Positions 17,201 through 24,937 of a DNA stretch of 64,000 nt are shown here, one piece after another (positions within the stretch are counted from its first letter, which is position 1; every line of letters begins with the position of its first letter). Location of the stretch: assembly GCA_017543285.1 (NCBI GenBank), contig JAFYGK010000032.1:62001-126000 (forward strand). Direction: 5' to 3'. The notes below the pieces were generated by a model. That model ran no database searches and was not told where the DNA came from. It saw nothing but the letters and a program-made list of their open reading frames with translations. Both the position numbers and the translations under genes were made by a program. This DNA comes from Clostridia bacterium (GTDB lineage Bacteria > Bacillota > Clostridia > Oscillospirales > Acutalibacteraceae).

Positions 17201-19348
17201 CTACATGGCCAACCCTGCTGTATTTGCAAATATAAAGCAGGCCGTCAGACCGACCGCGGTCGGCAGAGCAAAGGCAAGAGCCGTCCATGACACGCTTTTT
17301 GTCTCTTTTGCGACGGTCATCAGAGTGGTGGCGCAGGGCCAGTGGAAAAGAGTGAACAGCAGTACGCTGACGGCTGTAACAGCGTTCCAGCCGTTTGCCT
17401 CAAACAACAGACGCAGACCGTCAGAGCTGAGCTCGGTGAGCATACCGGAGGACATGTAAGCCATGACGGCTATGGGTATCACCGTTTCATTTGCCGGCAG
17501 TCCAAGTATGAAGGCCATCAGTATAATACCGTCAAGGCCGAAAAGTCTCGCGAAGGGATCGAGGAAACCGGCGCAGTGACGCAGCAGGGAAATGTCGCCG
17601 GCATATATGTTGGCAAGCAGCCAGATTACAAGTCCGGCTGGAGCGGCGGCACAGACGGCTCTGCCCAGAACGAACAGCGTCCTGTCAAACACCGAGCGTA
17701 TGATCACCCTGAGAAACTGCGGCTTTCTGTAGGGCGGCATTTCAAGAACGAAGGACGACGGCTGACCTTTCAGCACGGTTTTTGAAAGCAGGCGCGAGCA
17801 AAGCAGGGTCACGGCGACGCTGAGCGCTATGAGAGAAGTCAGCAGCAGCGCCGCGGCAAGAGATCCGGCAAAGCCGGAGTCCGATCCTATAAAAAATATC
17901 GTGATGACCGATATCAGGATAGGGAATCTGCCGTTGCAGGGCACAAGACTGTTCGTCAGCACTGCAATGAGCCGCTCTCTGGGAGAATCAATGATCCGGC
18001 AGCCGACGACTCCAGCGGCATTGCAGCCGAAGCCCATGCACATCGTGAGCGCCTGTTTGCCGCAGGCGCTGCATTTCGCGAAGGGCCGGTCAAGATTATA
18101 TGCGACCCTGGGAAGATAACCGGAGTCCTCCAGCATGGTGAAAAGCGGGAAAAATATTGCCATGGGAGGAAGCATTACCGATACCACCTGAGAAAGCACG
18201 CCGTAAACTCCGTCGATCAGCGCTCCCGTCAGCCATAAGGGCGCGTCGAGCGCATCCATGCCGTCCCTGAGAAGCCGTCCCAGCCATCTGAACAGCCCGG
18301 AAAGCAGTCCGGAGGGATAATTTGCGCCGAAAATGGTTATCCAGAACACCAAAGCCAAAAGCGCAAGCATTGCGGGATAGGCCAGCCATTTGCCGGTCAG
18401 CACCGAGTCGATTTTTCTGTCTGACGCATGGTAGGCGAGTCTGTCATACCTGACCGCATCCGTGCATATCTCTTCCGCGCACAATACGGCGCAAGACGCT
18501 ATGTTATCACATATCTTCTTTTGATCAAAGCCATCCTCGCAAAGCTGCTCTTTCGCCCTGCCGACAGCCGCTCTTATTTCACCGAGCCGGGTTATATCAA
18601 AACCGAGGGAGCGCTCAAGCCCGCAAAGCAGCGTTTCATCGTCCTCCAACAGACGCAGACTGAGCCACCGGCAGTCGAAACGATCTCCGGCTGCTCTTTC
18701 AACAACGCTCTGCAGCGATTCGACCGCCCGCTCCAGAGGGCCAGTATATCTGATTTTGTACATCTTTCCGGCCGGGGCTTCGCACAGACCGGACAGAGCC
18801 TCTTTCAAAGCGGACAGGGTTTTTCTTTTTCGCGCGGATATGCCGACGACAGGAACGCCCAACCGCTCCGACAAAAGCCCGAGGTCGATCTCAATACCCT
18901 TGCGCCGCGCCTCGTCCATCATGTTGACGCACAGCAGCATTTTGCAGCCGGTTTCCATCGCCTGGAGCGCGAGAATGAGATTTCTTTCCAGACAGCAGGC
19001 GTCACAGACGACAACAACGGCGTCATGGCTGCTGAGGCATATGAAGTCGCGGGCGACCTCTTCCTCCGCCGAATGAGGAGACAGGGAATATGTGCCCGGA
19101 ATATCCACCAGAACAAAGCCGTTTCCGTCTATTCTGCAATGTCCCTGCGCAATCGCCACGGTTTTGCCCGGCCAGTTCCCGGTGTGCTGCCTCATGCCGG
19201 TCAGCGCGTTGAAAACGGTGCTTTTACCCACGTTTGGATTGCCTGCGATCGCGGCGATCGTATCCGACTCGGCCTGTTTTTTTATCACAAGCCGGTTTTC
19301 GGAGGCGGTGCTTCGGGCTGATTCAGGACCTGATTCCATATGTATCAC
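17201..19348 (-). CDS. feoB: Ferrous iron transporter FeoB
   Basis: GTPase-gated Fe(II) permease, 715 residues. The N-terminal G domain shows G1 GNPNVGKST, G3 DIPGTYSLSP and G4 NMMD; the membrane part has two Gate repeats with about ten helices, including the CGKQALTMCMGFGCNAAG segment with conserved cysteines. The longest start (19348) overlaps the feoA end by 26 bases; a second Met three codons in is equally possible. FeoC is not seen. The 37 residues before the G domain are polar and slightly longer than usual. Confidence 0.95.
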   Translation of the reverse strand: MIHMESGPESARSTASENRLVIKKQAESDTIAAIAGNPNVGKSTVFNALTGMRQHTGNWPGKTVAIAQGHCRIDGNGFVLVDIPGTYSLSPHSAEEEVARDFICLSSHDAVVVVCDACCLERNLILALQAMETGCKMLLCVNMMDEARRKGIEIDLGLLSERLGVPVVGISARKRKTLSALKEALSGLCEAPAGKMYKIRYTGPLERAVESLQSVVERAAGDRFDCRWLSLRLLEDDETLLCGLERSLGFDITRLGEIRAAVGRAKEQLCEDGFDQKKICDNIASCAVLCAEEICTDAVRYDRLAYHASDRKIDSVLTGKWLAYPAMLALLALVFWITIFGANYPSGLLSGLFRWLGRLLRDGMDALDAPLWLTGALIDGVYGVLSQVVSVMLPPMAIFFPLFTMLEDSGYLPRVAYNLDRPFAKCSACGKQALTMCMGFGCNAAGVVGCRIIDSPRERLIAVLTNSLVPCNGRFPILISVITIFFIGSDSGFAGSLAAALLLTSLIALSVAVTLLCSRLLSKTVLKGQPSSFVLEMPPYRKPQFLRVIIRSVFDRTLFVLGRAVCAAAPAGLVIWLLANIYAGDISLLRHCAGFLDPFARLFGLDGIILMAFILGLPANETVIPIAVMAYMSSGMLTELSSDGLRLLFEANGWNAVTAVSVLLFTLFHWPCATTLMTVAKETKSVSWTALAFALPTAVGLTACFIFANTAGLAM

Positions 19349-19598
19349 CTGCCGTGCGGGGATCTTCCGGCTGAGCGCAAATTATGATTTTGCGGCAGTC
19401 GGCGGAGCGTATGGCTATCACGGCGCCTCTTATGAGAAATGCCTTGGGGTCGCCCAGCGGACTCTTCCCGACACATTCGACAGCCGTATTCTCAACAAGG
19501 CCGATGTCCATCAGCCTTCTGCGCATATCGTCCGGCGCTTCAATGGCGACGATCCGCGCCGACCGGCCGGTTTCTATATCATCCAGACAATGTATCAT
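19323..19598 (-). CDS. feoA: FeoA-family SH3-like protein
   Basis: A 91-residue cytoplasmic partner of FeoB with the SH3-like FeoA fold: the GRSARIVAI opening strand, RRRLMDIGLVENTAVEC core and GDPKAFLIRGAVIAIR strands. It starts right behind GAGG and overlaps feoB by about 20 bases, so the two are translationally coupled. Upstream is a palindrome placed just after a TATAAT box, the probable iron- or redox-responsive control site. Confidence 0.93.
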   Translation of the reverse strand: MIHCLDDIETGRSARIVAIEAPDDMRRRLMDIGLVENTAVECVGKSPLGDPKAFLIRGAVIAIRSADCRKIIICAQPEDPRTAGDTYGIRS

Positions 19599-19623
19599 TC
19601 CTCAACACCCCGTCGTTTGTATT

Positions 19624-19655
19624 AAGCAATCCCGATTGCTTCCTGTTTTATTATA
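19624..19655 (-). promoter_or_regulatory. feoAB promoter -10 and candidate operator
   Basis: On the minus strand TATAAT (19655-19650) is followed by AAGCAATC-GG-GATTGCTT (19641-19624), a perfect 8-bp inverted repeat with a two-base centre located at about +1 to +18. The -35 region is not consensus. The palindrome is not an obvious Fur or DtxR box, so the regulator is unknown. Confidence 0.6.
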
Positions 19656-19726
19656 CGAAGACCGACCGATGGCGTTACAGGATAAAACAAAAATCCGCCG
19701 GGCCCCGGTCCGGCGGATAAAGGCAA

Positions 19727-20191
19727 TCACTGCATCCCGAGCTGCTGACTGCACTGCGACTTATATCCGTTGAGCTGCTCGCCGTGCTGCTGCTCTTCCT
19801 TCTGGATGTGGTTGAGCAGATCTCTTACGTTGGTGTCGTTGAATTCAAAAATACACGTGTCGTAAAGGGAGGAAGCGTGTTTTTCGGTGGCCAGCGCGTC
19901 GGAAACGAGATAATAGTCCCTGCGGCGCTGATCGACGCTGCATGACGTGCTGCACTGTCCGTTCCATGTCGGTTTCTGCCCGCCGCTCTGTCCCGTCTGC
20001 GGCATCTGACCGCCGATGAGCTGGTTGAGCGAATTGAGATGTCCCTGCTCGACCTGCTGAATGCTGTTGAAAAGATTCTTCAGATTGGAATCGCACGCTT
20101 CGTTTGCATAGCTTCCGTATTTCTGCACGCAAAGCTGCTCCTGAGCCTTGAGATCCTTCAGCAGAGTGCTTTCCTTCTGTGTAAATGTCAT
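19727..20191 (-). CDS. CotF-like ferritin-type spore coat protein
   Basis: A 154-residue protein with two ferritin-like helical pairs: residues 5-60 (ESTLLKDLKAQEQLCVQKY, then QQVEQGHLNSLNQL) and 88-150 (YYLVSDALATEKHASSLYD, then HIQKEEQQHGEQL). The E...H and EE..H positions follow the pattern of coat F-domain proteins of spore formers. A Gly/Gln-rich linker joins the halves. It is monocistronic between feoA and the acidic lipoprotein. No metal-binding role is established for this family. Confidence 0.82.
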   Translation of the reverse strand: MTFTQKESTLLKDLKAQEQLCVQKYGSYANEACDSNLKNLFNSIQQVEQGHLNSLNQLIGGQMPQTGQSGGQKPTWNGQCSTSCSVDQRRRDYYLVSDALATEKHASSLYDTCIFEFNDTNVRDLLNHIQKEEQQHGEQLNGYKSQCSQQLGMQ

Positions 20192-20347
20192 GACGCTTTC
20201 CTTTCCCGAGACGCCATTCCGGCGCCGTCGAAGCCGCGCTTATGGCTGTCGGCCGCCCTATTGACCATCCGGCCCGCAAAAGCCGGACGCTTCGAAACTA
20301 TTATTTACGGCGGACGAAAAAAATATACCTAAAAAAGATAAATTTTA

Positions 20348-20376
20348 TTGCAAAGAATTACACGATACTGTATAAT
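20348..20376 (+). promoter_or_regulatory. Promoter of the acidic lipoprotein gene
   Basis: TTGCAA (20348-20353) and TATAAT (20371-20376), 17-bp spacer, followed by AAGGAGAA at 20393-20400. Confidence 0.75.
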
Positions 20377-20408
20377 ATCAAAAAAAGGTAAAAAGGAGAA
20401 CCTTGATT

Positions 20409-21182
20409 ATGAAGAAAATTCTAGCCATGATCCTCTGCTGCATGATTATACTCAGCCTTGCTTCATGCGGGATCGTCAAATCTATCGTAAAGGATTCGGC
20501 AAAGCAGGACGCTCCGTCAAGCAAAATAGAGATAAGTATTCCCGACCTCGATGATATTCTCGATCCACCCGCTGATTACGACGATGTTGACGACACTGAC
20601 GACGTTGATGACAACGACGACAGCGATACCGACTGGGACGATACCGAATGGAGTTCTGTTCTCGGAACGACAACCGACGACACATATAAAAATGAGTATT
20701 TCGACTTCGGTTTCAACGCTGGAAGCTGGATATTCACATCGGATGAAGAGCTTCTCAAGCTGAATAACTTTGATACGGATTCAGACAAAACGATCGCCGA
20801 ACAGATTGAAGATGCAAACCTGATATTTGACATGCAGGCAGCATCGCCCGACATGCGTCAGAATGTAGGCGTAAATTTTGAAAAGCTCAGCATGATAAAC
20901 GAATTGCTGCTGGATGAACAGTCCTATCTTGAGGCGCAGGAGGAGGATATAAAATCCGTGCTTGAGGATATGGGCGTTCACGACCTCGATGTTTATATAG
21001 GCGAAAAGAACTTTGCCGGAGAGTCTTATCCCGCGGCGATCGTTACGGGAACCCTTGCCGGTATGGACTATTATCAGGTGGATGTCTGCGTGAAAAACGG
21101 CAGATATATTGCAAATATTGCGGTGACCGTTCTCGGCAACGATACCATAGATGATGTTCTCGCAAAATTTCACAAGCTCTGA
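20409..21182 (+). CDS. Secreted lipoprotein with an Asp-rich linker
   Basis: A 257-residue protein of unknown function. It has a lipoprotein signal peptide with lipobox LASC (Cys about 20), then a strikingly acidic linker (about residues 47-80, mostly Asp) and a globular domain of about 170 residues starting NEYFDFGFNAGSWIF. The start is the ATG at 20409 with AAGGAGAA eight bases upstream. The C-terminal part (ENFAGESYPAAIVTG-like strand, then YYQVDVCVKNGRYIANIAV) resembles small extracellular beta domains of Clostridial lipoproteins, without a firm family. Confidence 0.82.
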   Translation: MKKILAMILCCMIILSLASCGIVKSIVKDSAKQDAPSSKIEISIPDLDDILDPPADYDDVDDTDDVDDNDDSDTDWDDTEWSSVLGTTTDDTYKNEYFDFGFNAGSWIFTSDEELLKLNNFDTDSDKTIAEQIEDANLIFDMQAASPDMRQNVGVNFEKLSMINELLLDEQSYLEAQEEDIKSVLEDMGVHDLDVYIGEKNFAGESYPAAIVTGTLAGMDYYQVDVCVKNGRYIANIAVTVLGNDTIDDVLAKFHKL

Positions 21183-21190
21183 TAAGAAAT

Positions 21191-21226
21191 AAAAAGCCCG
21201 TCCGGGTTTTCCGGGCGGGCTTTAAT
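21191..21226 (+). terminator. Terminator after the lipoprotein gene
   Basis: Stem AAAGCCCGTCCGG (21194-21206) / CCGGGCGGGCTTT (21212-21224), one G-U pair. Confidence 0.9.
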
Positions 21227-21301
21227 ACTAAACGCAATACGGTAAACAAAACCGGCGGGTTGAACTGTTGTTGAACGGCGTAAAAAACGCGGCGGCGGAC
21301 A

Positions 21302-21394
21302 CGGCAAAAAGAAAAATGGCTTAAACCCAGTGTTTAAGCCATTTTCAGCAAGTTGCGGGGGAGGGACTTGAACCCACGACCTCCGGGTTATGAG
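21302..21394. repeat. attL: host tRNA-fMet 3' remnant plus its terminator
   Basis: This 93-base segment matches 31309-31401 with four mismatches; the last 53 bases (21342-21394) match perfectly. It holds the 3' 42 bases of the initiator tRNA (anticodon loop to A73) and a terminator hairpin, AAAATGGCTTAAAC / GTTTAAGCCATTTT. The tRNA part is cut at the anticodon loop and continues into unrelated element DNA, so it is not a functional tRNA. Confidence 0.92.
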
Positions 21395-21963
21395 TGCTAT
21401 ATTTTCTATTTGACGGTTTGACATAATTTTTAAAAGCCTTGATTTACAAGGATTTCAGCGGCTTATTTTTCGGTGATTGGTGGTGTAATAAATTAATTAA
21501 TGATGTTTATAAACATCAAAAAAGCATCAAAAAAACAGCTCACAATGTGCCTGATTGTCCTCTTTTTCTGCCTTACCTACACCCCTTACGCGCGCGAGGA
21601 GCGGTGTAAGGGAACGAGTATGCGCGGTTGGCGGCTCGCCATGCTTCAATTTTGTTGGCAGGGGGGTATAGCCGTACGGCGGCAGGATGTGTTATTGCTG
21701 AAAATTTTACGAGCGGGAAAAAGTTCCCTTGTCGCTTCCTCTCACCATTACGGCGGGTCGCCTCTCTCTCCGCGGGATCTTCCGACGGGGGCACTGCCAA
21801 AACAAGGCAGAGAAGCGCTCACAGTCCCGCTTGAGATGAAAGGGCTTTACCCCTTACATGCGCTGCGAGCGGCAGACGTGCGCAGCGGACAAAACAGCGC
21901 ATGCTCCGTGCTGCTATTCCGCTCCCGGCGGCATTATTTCGCCGGTATGTACTACTGCCGACG
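21395..21963. other. Left-end element DNA without a convincing gene
   Basis: About 570 bases open in several frames on both strands but with no good ribosome site or protein-like composition. The first 140 bases are AT-rich and carry the integrase arm-type repeats. From about 21570 the DNA becomes GC-rich with short palindromes: CCCTTAC/GTAAGGG (21583-21612), GCCGTACGGC (21671-21680) and CGCTGCG/CGCAGCG (21861-21887). It could be a structured RNA, a transfer or replication origin, or junk. Confidence 0.45.
21501..21531. repeat. Left arm-type integrase repeats
   Basis: TGATGTTTATAAACATCA (21501-21518) is a perfect palindrome containing AAACATCAAA (21511-21520); AAAGCATCAAA follows at 21521. 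The same ATAAACATCAA word is repeated in tandem at the right end (31265-31286). Confidence 0.7.
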
Positions 21964-22212
21964 TCACCTGCTTCTGCACTCGTTCAACAGACTCAAAGCG
22001 TACTTGAAGCCCATTGCGAAGCCGCTTGCGCCGCTGCCTACGCTCAAACCCACTGCGGCGTCCTCAAATTTGCTTTTCGTTTCCCAGTCTTTTATTGTCC
22101 CAAGAAACTTATAAAATTCGTCATACTTCTGCTTGACAAAATCGCTGTCCTCGGCGCTCTCATATTCATCCAGTAAGTTGAAATATATATCCTCAATCAT
22201 TGTGGTTTTCAT
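21964..22212 (-). CDS. Small element protein, DUF6809-like
   Basis: An 82-residue, mostly helical acidic protein starting MIEDIYFNLL after a short N-terminus, with a C-terminal GFAMGFKYALSLLNE segment. This pattern (short acidic helix, then G-F/Y-x-x-G-hydrophobic helix near the end) is that of DUF6809-type proteins common in prophages and mobile elements of Clostridia. The start at 22212 has AAGGAGAAC upstream. It may be the last gene of a short minus-strand unit with the HIRAN gene. Confidence 0.75.
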   Translation of the reverse strand: MKTTMIEDIYFNLLDEYESAEDSDFVKQKYDEFYKFLGTIKDWETKSKFEDAAVGLSVGSGASGFAMGFKYALSLLNECRSR

Positions 22213-22271
22213 GTTCAGTTCTCCTTCTCTCTGCTGATTTTGTTTTATTACTCTGGGCGGTCGCCGCCGCT

Positions 22272-22709
22272 CTATATCACCACCTCGATTTCAAGTCCGT
22301 AATTCATATACGGCCGATACAGCCCCTTGATAGCTTTGAGAGCCGAATACACTCTCCTGCCGCTGTCCATCAGCGGGGCAATAAAGGCTGACAGAGCCTT
22401 GGGGACATATCCCATTGTATAGCTGCCCTTCCCCTTTACGGTGGCTACCACGGCTATGGCGTTTCGGTCGAATCTGCTGTGCGCTTCCCTGTGCAGGCTG
22501 ATCGTAACCAGCTCCGGGCGGTAGTGAGTGAGGTGTTCTATCGCCGTCTGCCTTTTGCCGAAGGTGACGCCGCTGACCTTTGTGAGCAGCTGGGGCATCT
22601 TTACAAGCGCCCATGCTTTTATCATTGCGTTGGCTCGGTTATAGCCCTGCTTTACCAATCTGTTGGCTATCGTCATTACCTTGCTGTGTCTGCTGTATCT
22701 GCCTGTCAT
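22272..22709 (-). CDS. Stand-alone HIRAN-domain protein
   Basis: A 145-residue protein. Residues 1-45 are basic and helical; residues about 47-145 match the HIRAN pattern: an opening VSGVTFGKRQ strand, LHREAHSRFDRNAIAVVA (the conserved N-x-x-D/R-x-x-A-I core) and the MGYVPKALSAFIAPLMDSG segment. HIRAN domains bind single-stranded 3' DNA ends in HLTF/Rad5 helicases; in bacteria they also occur alone in mobile elements. The start at 22709 follows AAGGGG; the longer frame runs into the operator region. Three repeated palindromes lie just upstream. Confidence 0.85.
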   Translation of the reverse strand: MTGRYSRHSKVMTIANRLVKQGYNRANAMIKAWALVKMPQLLTKVSGVTFGKRQTAIEHLTHYRPELVTISLHREAHSRFDRNAIAVVATVKGKGSYTMGYVPKALSAFIAPLMDSGRRVYSALKAIKGLYRPYMNYGLEIEVVI

Positions 22710-22750
22710 TGTGATTGCCCCTTCCCTTGACTCTGTGGCTATATTATAAC

Positions 22751-22848
22751 ATCTTGTACACGATAATTCAATAGACATATTATACAATCTTACACAAGAT
22801 AACTTGTCTATTTTGTATCTTGCACAAGATTGACATTTGTGCTACAAT
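22751..22848. promoter_or_regulatory. Three 14-bp operator palindromes and a divergent promoter
   Basis: ATCTTGTACACGAT (22751-22764), ATCTTACACAAGAT (22787-22800) and ATCTTGCACAAGAT (22817-22830) are variants of one palindrome, spaced 36 and 30 bp. The third overlaps the -35 box TTGCAC (22820-22825) of a plus-strand promoter with -10 TACAAT (22843-22848), 17-bp spacer. They lie between the HIRAN gene and the RHH gene, which probably supplies the binding protein. Confidence 0.75.
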
Positions 22849-22915
22849 ATAGGTACAGTGGAAAAAGTGTTTTTATATGGAGTTGCCCCGGTAGAATAGA
22901 AAAGGTGGTGATAAT

Positions 22916-23098
22916 TTGGCAGGCAAGACGGAGTATAAAAATAAGTGGCAAGCGGAAAATTGCGAGCGCATTTCACTCGTGGTAAAAAAAGGCAGAAAAC
23001 AGACAATAAAAGACTTTGCCGCTAAACAAGGCGAAACACTCAACGGCTTTATAAACAAGGCCATTGATGAAAAAATGGAGCGTGACGCTGCAGAATAG
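22916..23098 (+). CDS. Ribbon-helix-helix (Arc-like) DNA-binding protein
   Basis: A 60-residue protein starting at TTG behind AAAGGTGGTG. ERISLVVKKGRKQTIKDFAAKQGETLNGFINKAI has the Arc/MetJ layout: a beta strand with alternating polar residues, then two helices with the G-E-T/S-x-N-x-F turn. Such proteins usually repress their own gene through palindromes; three suitable sites overlap the promoter. A decayed paralogue lies 0.5 kb downstream. Confidence 0.85.
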   Translation: MAGKTEYKNKWQAENCERISLVVKKGRKQTIKDFAAKQGETLNGFINKAIDEKMERDAAE

Positions 23099-23229
23099 TT
23101 ATGTCGGAACGGCCGTTTACAAGATTGAGCTTGTGAGCCGGTCAATACTGAGCATTTATGTAAGCTGCTGGAGCGCCGGCCTGCGGTAATACCGGTATAT
23201 GCACACGAAGCAGAGGAGCTGATAACAAA

Positions 23230-23502
23230 ATGAACAAAGTCTTTAAAGCAAAGCTAAAAATTGGCGAATTACTCGATGAGAGGATTAATCTGGATGATTT
23301 TGAAAAATGCTTTGATGTGGAAATTGACGGTGAAATGACATATATTTCTATTCACAAGTCATCATACCCTAAAAGCATAGACATATCTGTGGCCATAGAT
23401 GAAATAATTCATAGGTTTAATTATACAGGCAATCCAAAAGAACGGTTTGATATGCAATATCTAAATCGCTGCTCCTCAACACGCGCAGAGCATGATGATT
23501 GA
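23230..23502 (+). CDS. Small unknown element protein
   Basis: A 90-residue protein with no family I recognise. Alternating charged and hydrophobic residues suggest an alpha/beta fold (KVFKAKLKIGELL, MTYISIHKSS, ISVAIDEIIHRF). The start is supported by GAGGAG ten bases upstream. It lies between the RHH gene and its pseudogene copy; the AT-rich composition matches the neighbouring element genes. Confidence 0.65.
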   Translation: MNKVFKAKLKIGELLDERINLDDFEKCFDVEIDGEMTYISIHKSSYPKSIDISVAIDEIIHRFNYTGNPKERFDMQYLNRCSSTRAEHDD

Positions 23503-23606
23503 CCCTATAATTCTTGCATACATCGGAATAAACCCTGTCACCGAAAGCACACCGAATACAGCAGCAATAATAAATAGCTTATATTAAACCACATCAGAGG
23601 TGCAAA

Positions 23607-23809
23607 ATGGCCATATCGGAAGCGTAAAAAAGAGCGGTGCGCAAATACAAAGAGAATAACTATGAACGCATAGAATTTCTGTGCCAAAAGGACAAAAGGA
23701 CGTAATAAAAGCCCATGCCGGACAGCGCGGCGAGAGCATCAATAAATTCATAAACAGGGCGATAAATGAAACAATAGAAAGAGACGGTCAAACAGAAGGA
23801 GTGATATAA
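23607..23809 (+). pseudogene. Decayed ribbon-helix-helix protein gene
   Basis: Starts ATG GCC ATA TCG GAA GCG then TAA, where intact relatives, as I remember them, have Gln (CAA). The frame continues KRAVRKYKENNYERIEFLCQK, stops at TAA (about 23703) after a frameshift in an AAAAGGACAAAAGG stretch, and resumes in another frame as KDVIKAHAGQRGES then INKFINRAINETIERD, ending at 23809. The last part is a clear paralogue of the intact RHH protein at 22916 (NGFINKAIDEKMERD). The C-terminal stop overlaps the ATG of the next gene. Confidence 0.85.
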
Positions 23810-24036
23810 TGCCGGTAGTATTAGAAGGAACGCATGTTTGCAAAAGGTGCAAAAAAGAATTTGAATGGGTTGTGATGAAGAATAATAGGCAGAAACTCGA
23901 AGACCTCAGCGCGAAAGACGTGGATGGGCCTCCTCCGGGAAAAGCCATAGCCTGCGAAAGCAGTGATGGCGCACGGGATTATCTTGAGGCTTACTGTACC
24001 CACTGCGATGCGTTGAATAGGATTGAGTATAAATAA
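23809..24036 (+). CDS. Small zinc-ribbon protein
   Basis: A 75-residue protein with CKRC near residues 11-14 and CTHC near 64-67, a two-knuckle zinc ribbon joined by about 50 residues. AAGGAG lies eight bases before the ATG, inside the 3' end of the RHH pseudogene. The linker includes DGPPPGKAIACESSDGA. Probably a DNA- or protein-binding accessory of the element; no specific family recognised. Confidence 0.72.
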   Translation: MPVVLEGTHVCKRCKKEFEWVVMKNNRQKLEDLSAKDVDGPPPGKAIACESSDGARDYLEAYCTHCDALNRIEYK

Positions 24037-24111
24037 TGCCCTGTGCCGCTAAAATTAATAAAGCTATAGTAAAGAGAAATGATATAAATACTATTTACGG
24101 AGGCTTAAATC

Positions 24112-24342
24112 GTGAGCGGACAAATTGATATCAGAAAGCATTTTTCAAAAGAATTATGCGACATCTATAATAAACTTTCACAATTAGAGAACAAGCGTAT
24201 TTATGAGCTTAGCAGCAATCAGGCTGACGGCTGTTTAGATCATAATATCTCCCAGCTGCGAGACATGCTTAGTGATTTATTAATGAAGATAGAAGGGAAA
24301 CGACCGTCTTTTGAGGAACAGCTAAGCGAATATTTGGGATAA
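24112..24342 (+). CDS. Small helical element protein
   Basis: A 76-residue, predominantly helical acidic protein starting at GTG with GGAGG nine bases upstream. Two amphipathic helices (about 5-33 and 44-72) suggest a small coiled-coil or four-helix dimer. No family recognised. It is the last gene of the plus-strand run and is followed at once by a terminator. Confidence 0.68.
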   Translation: MSGQIDIRKHFSKELCDIYNKLSQLENKRIYELSSNQADGCLDHNISQLRDMLSDLLMKIEGKRPSFEEQLSEYLG

Positions 24343-24374
24343 AAGCATTTAGGATAGATAATTAAAAAGACGTT

Positions 24375-24406
24375 AAAAACAGCGGGAATAGTCCCGCTGT
24401 TTTTGC
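24375..24406 (+). terminator. Terminator, probably bidirectional
   Basis: Perfect 13-bp stem AAAAACAGCGGGA (24375-24387) / TCCCGCTGTTTTT (24392-24404); lies between convergent plus- and minus-strand transcripts. Confidence 0.9.
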
Positions 24407-24475
24407 ACCAAATAAAAGTAAATATATCTTTTAATTCATTAGAGTTATCAACTTAATTTGTCATGAGGACAAAGC

Positions 24476-24937
24476 CTACTCGGAAAGACTGTCCTCCGTA
24501 CTGTTAGCTTCCTCGAAATACTGAACGATATTGACCATAGGCAGTAAAATTTTACCTTCTATGTAGACCAAACTCGATATCGTTTCTATCTTGGCTCTTG
24601 CGATTGAATAAAGTGCTGCACCTCCGTTGATATTTAATAAGCTCATAAAGTCATCATCTGAAACAGTTACAGGCGCTGTGAACGCTCCCTCCAAAACCAA
24701 TCTAAATGTATCGGGCTCTGTGTCTTCGCTTTCCTGCTTAACAATAATATCAAGAGTCAACCGCAGCTTGCCAATCTTTATATCATCTGATACAAGGGGA
24801 CCGCTGCATTTAATATCTAAGCTAAACTCCCTCTTATCATCATCGGAAATACTCAGCATAGAGCAGTTTGCTGACAATTCGATAACATTGGCAGCTAAAA
24901 ACCTCAAATCTGCAGTTATTTGGTTTAAATCCATCAT
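24476..24937 (-). CDS. SecB-like chaperone of a TAC locus
   Basis: A 153-residue protein with the SecB fold pattern: N-terminal beta strands (SLDIKCSGPL, LRLTLDIIV, FRLVLEGAFTAPV), then a long helix starting near GGAALYSIARAKIETISSL and closing strands LLPMVNIVQYFEE, equivalent to the SecB end PYARELVSSL...LPPVNF. SecB is rare in Firmicutes, and here it follows a HigB-HigA pair, the Mycobacterium tuberculosis Rv1955-1957 order. The start at 24937 overlaps the HigA stop (ATGATG over TGA) behind GGAGGT, so translation is coupled. Expected role: folding and stabilizing the antitoxin. Similarity is by pattern, not alignment. Confidence 0.8.
   Translation of the reverse strand: MMDLNQITADLRFLAANVIELSANCSMLSISDDDKREFSLDIKCSGPLVSDDIKIGKLRLTLDIIVKQESEDTEPDTFRLVLEGAFTAPVTVSDDDFMSLLNINGGAALYSIARAKIETISSLVYIEGKILLPMVNIVQYFEEANSTEDSLSE

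Noticed and set aside
21353-21394. Second tRNA-fMet
   Set aside because: Only the 3' 42 bases are present; the 5' half is missing because of integration, so it is attL and not a gene.
21500-22114. 204-codon plus-strand frame at the element left end
   Set aside because: No ribosome site, unusual composition, and its second half is antisense to the well-supported 21964-22212 gene.
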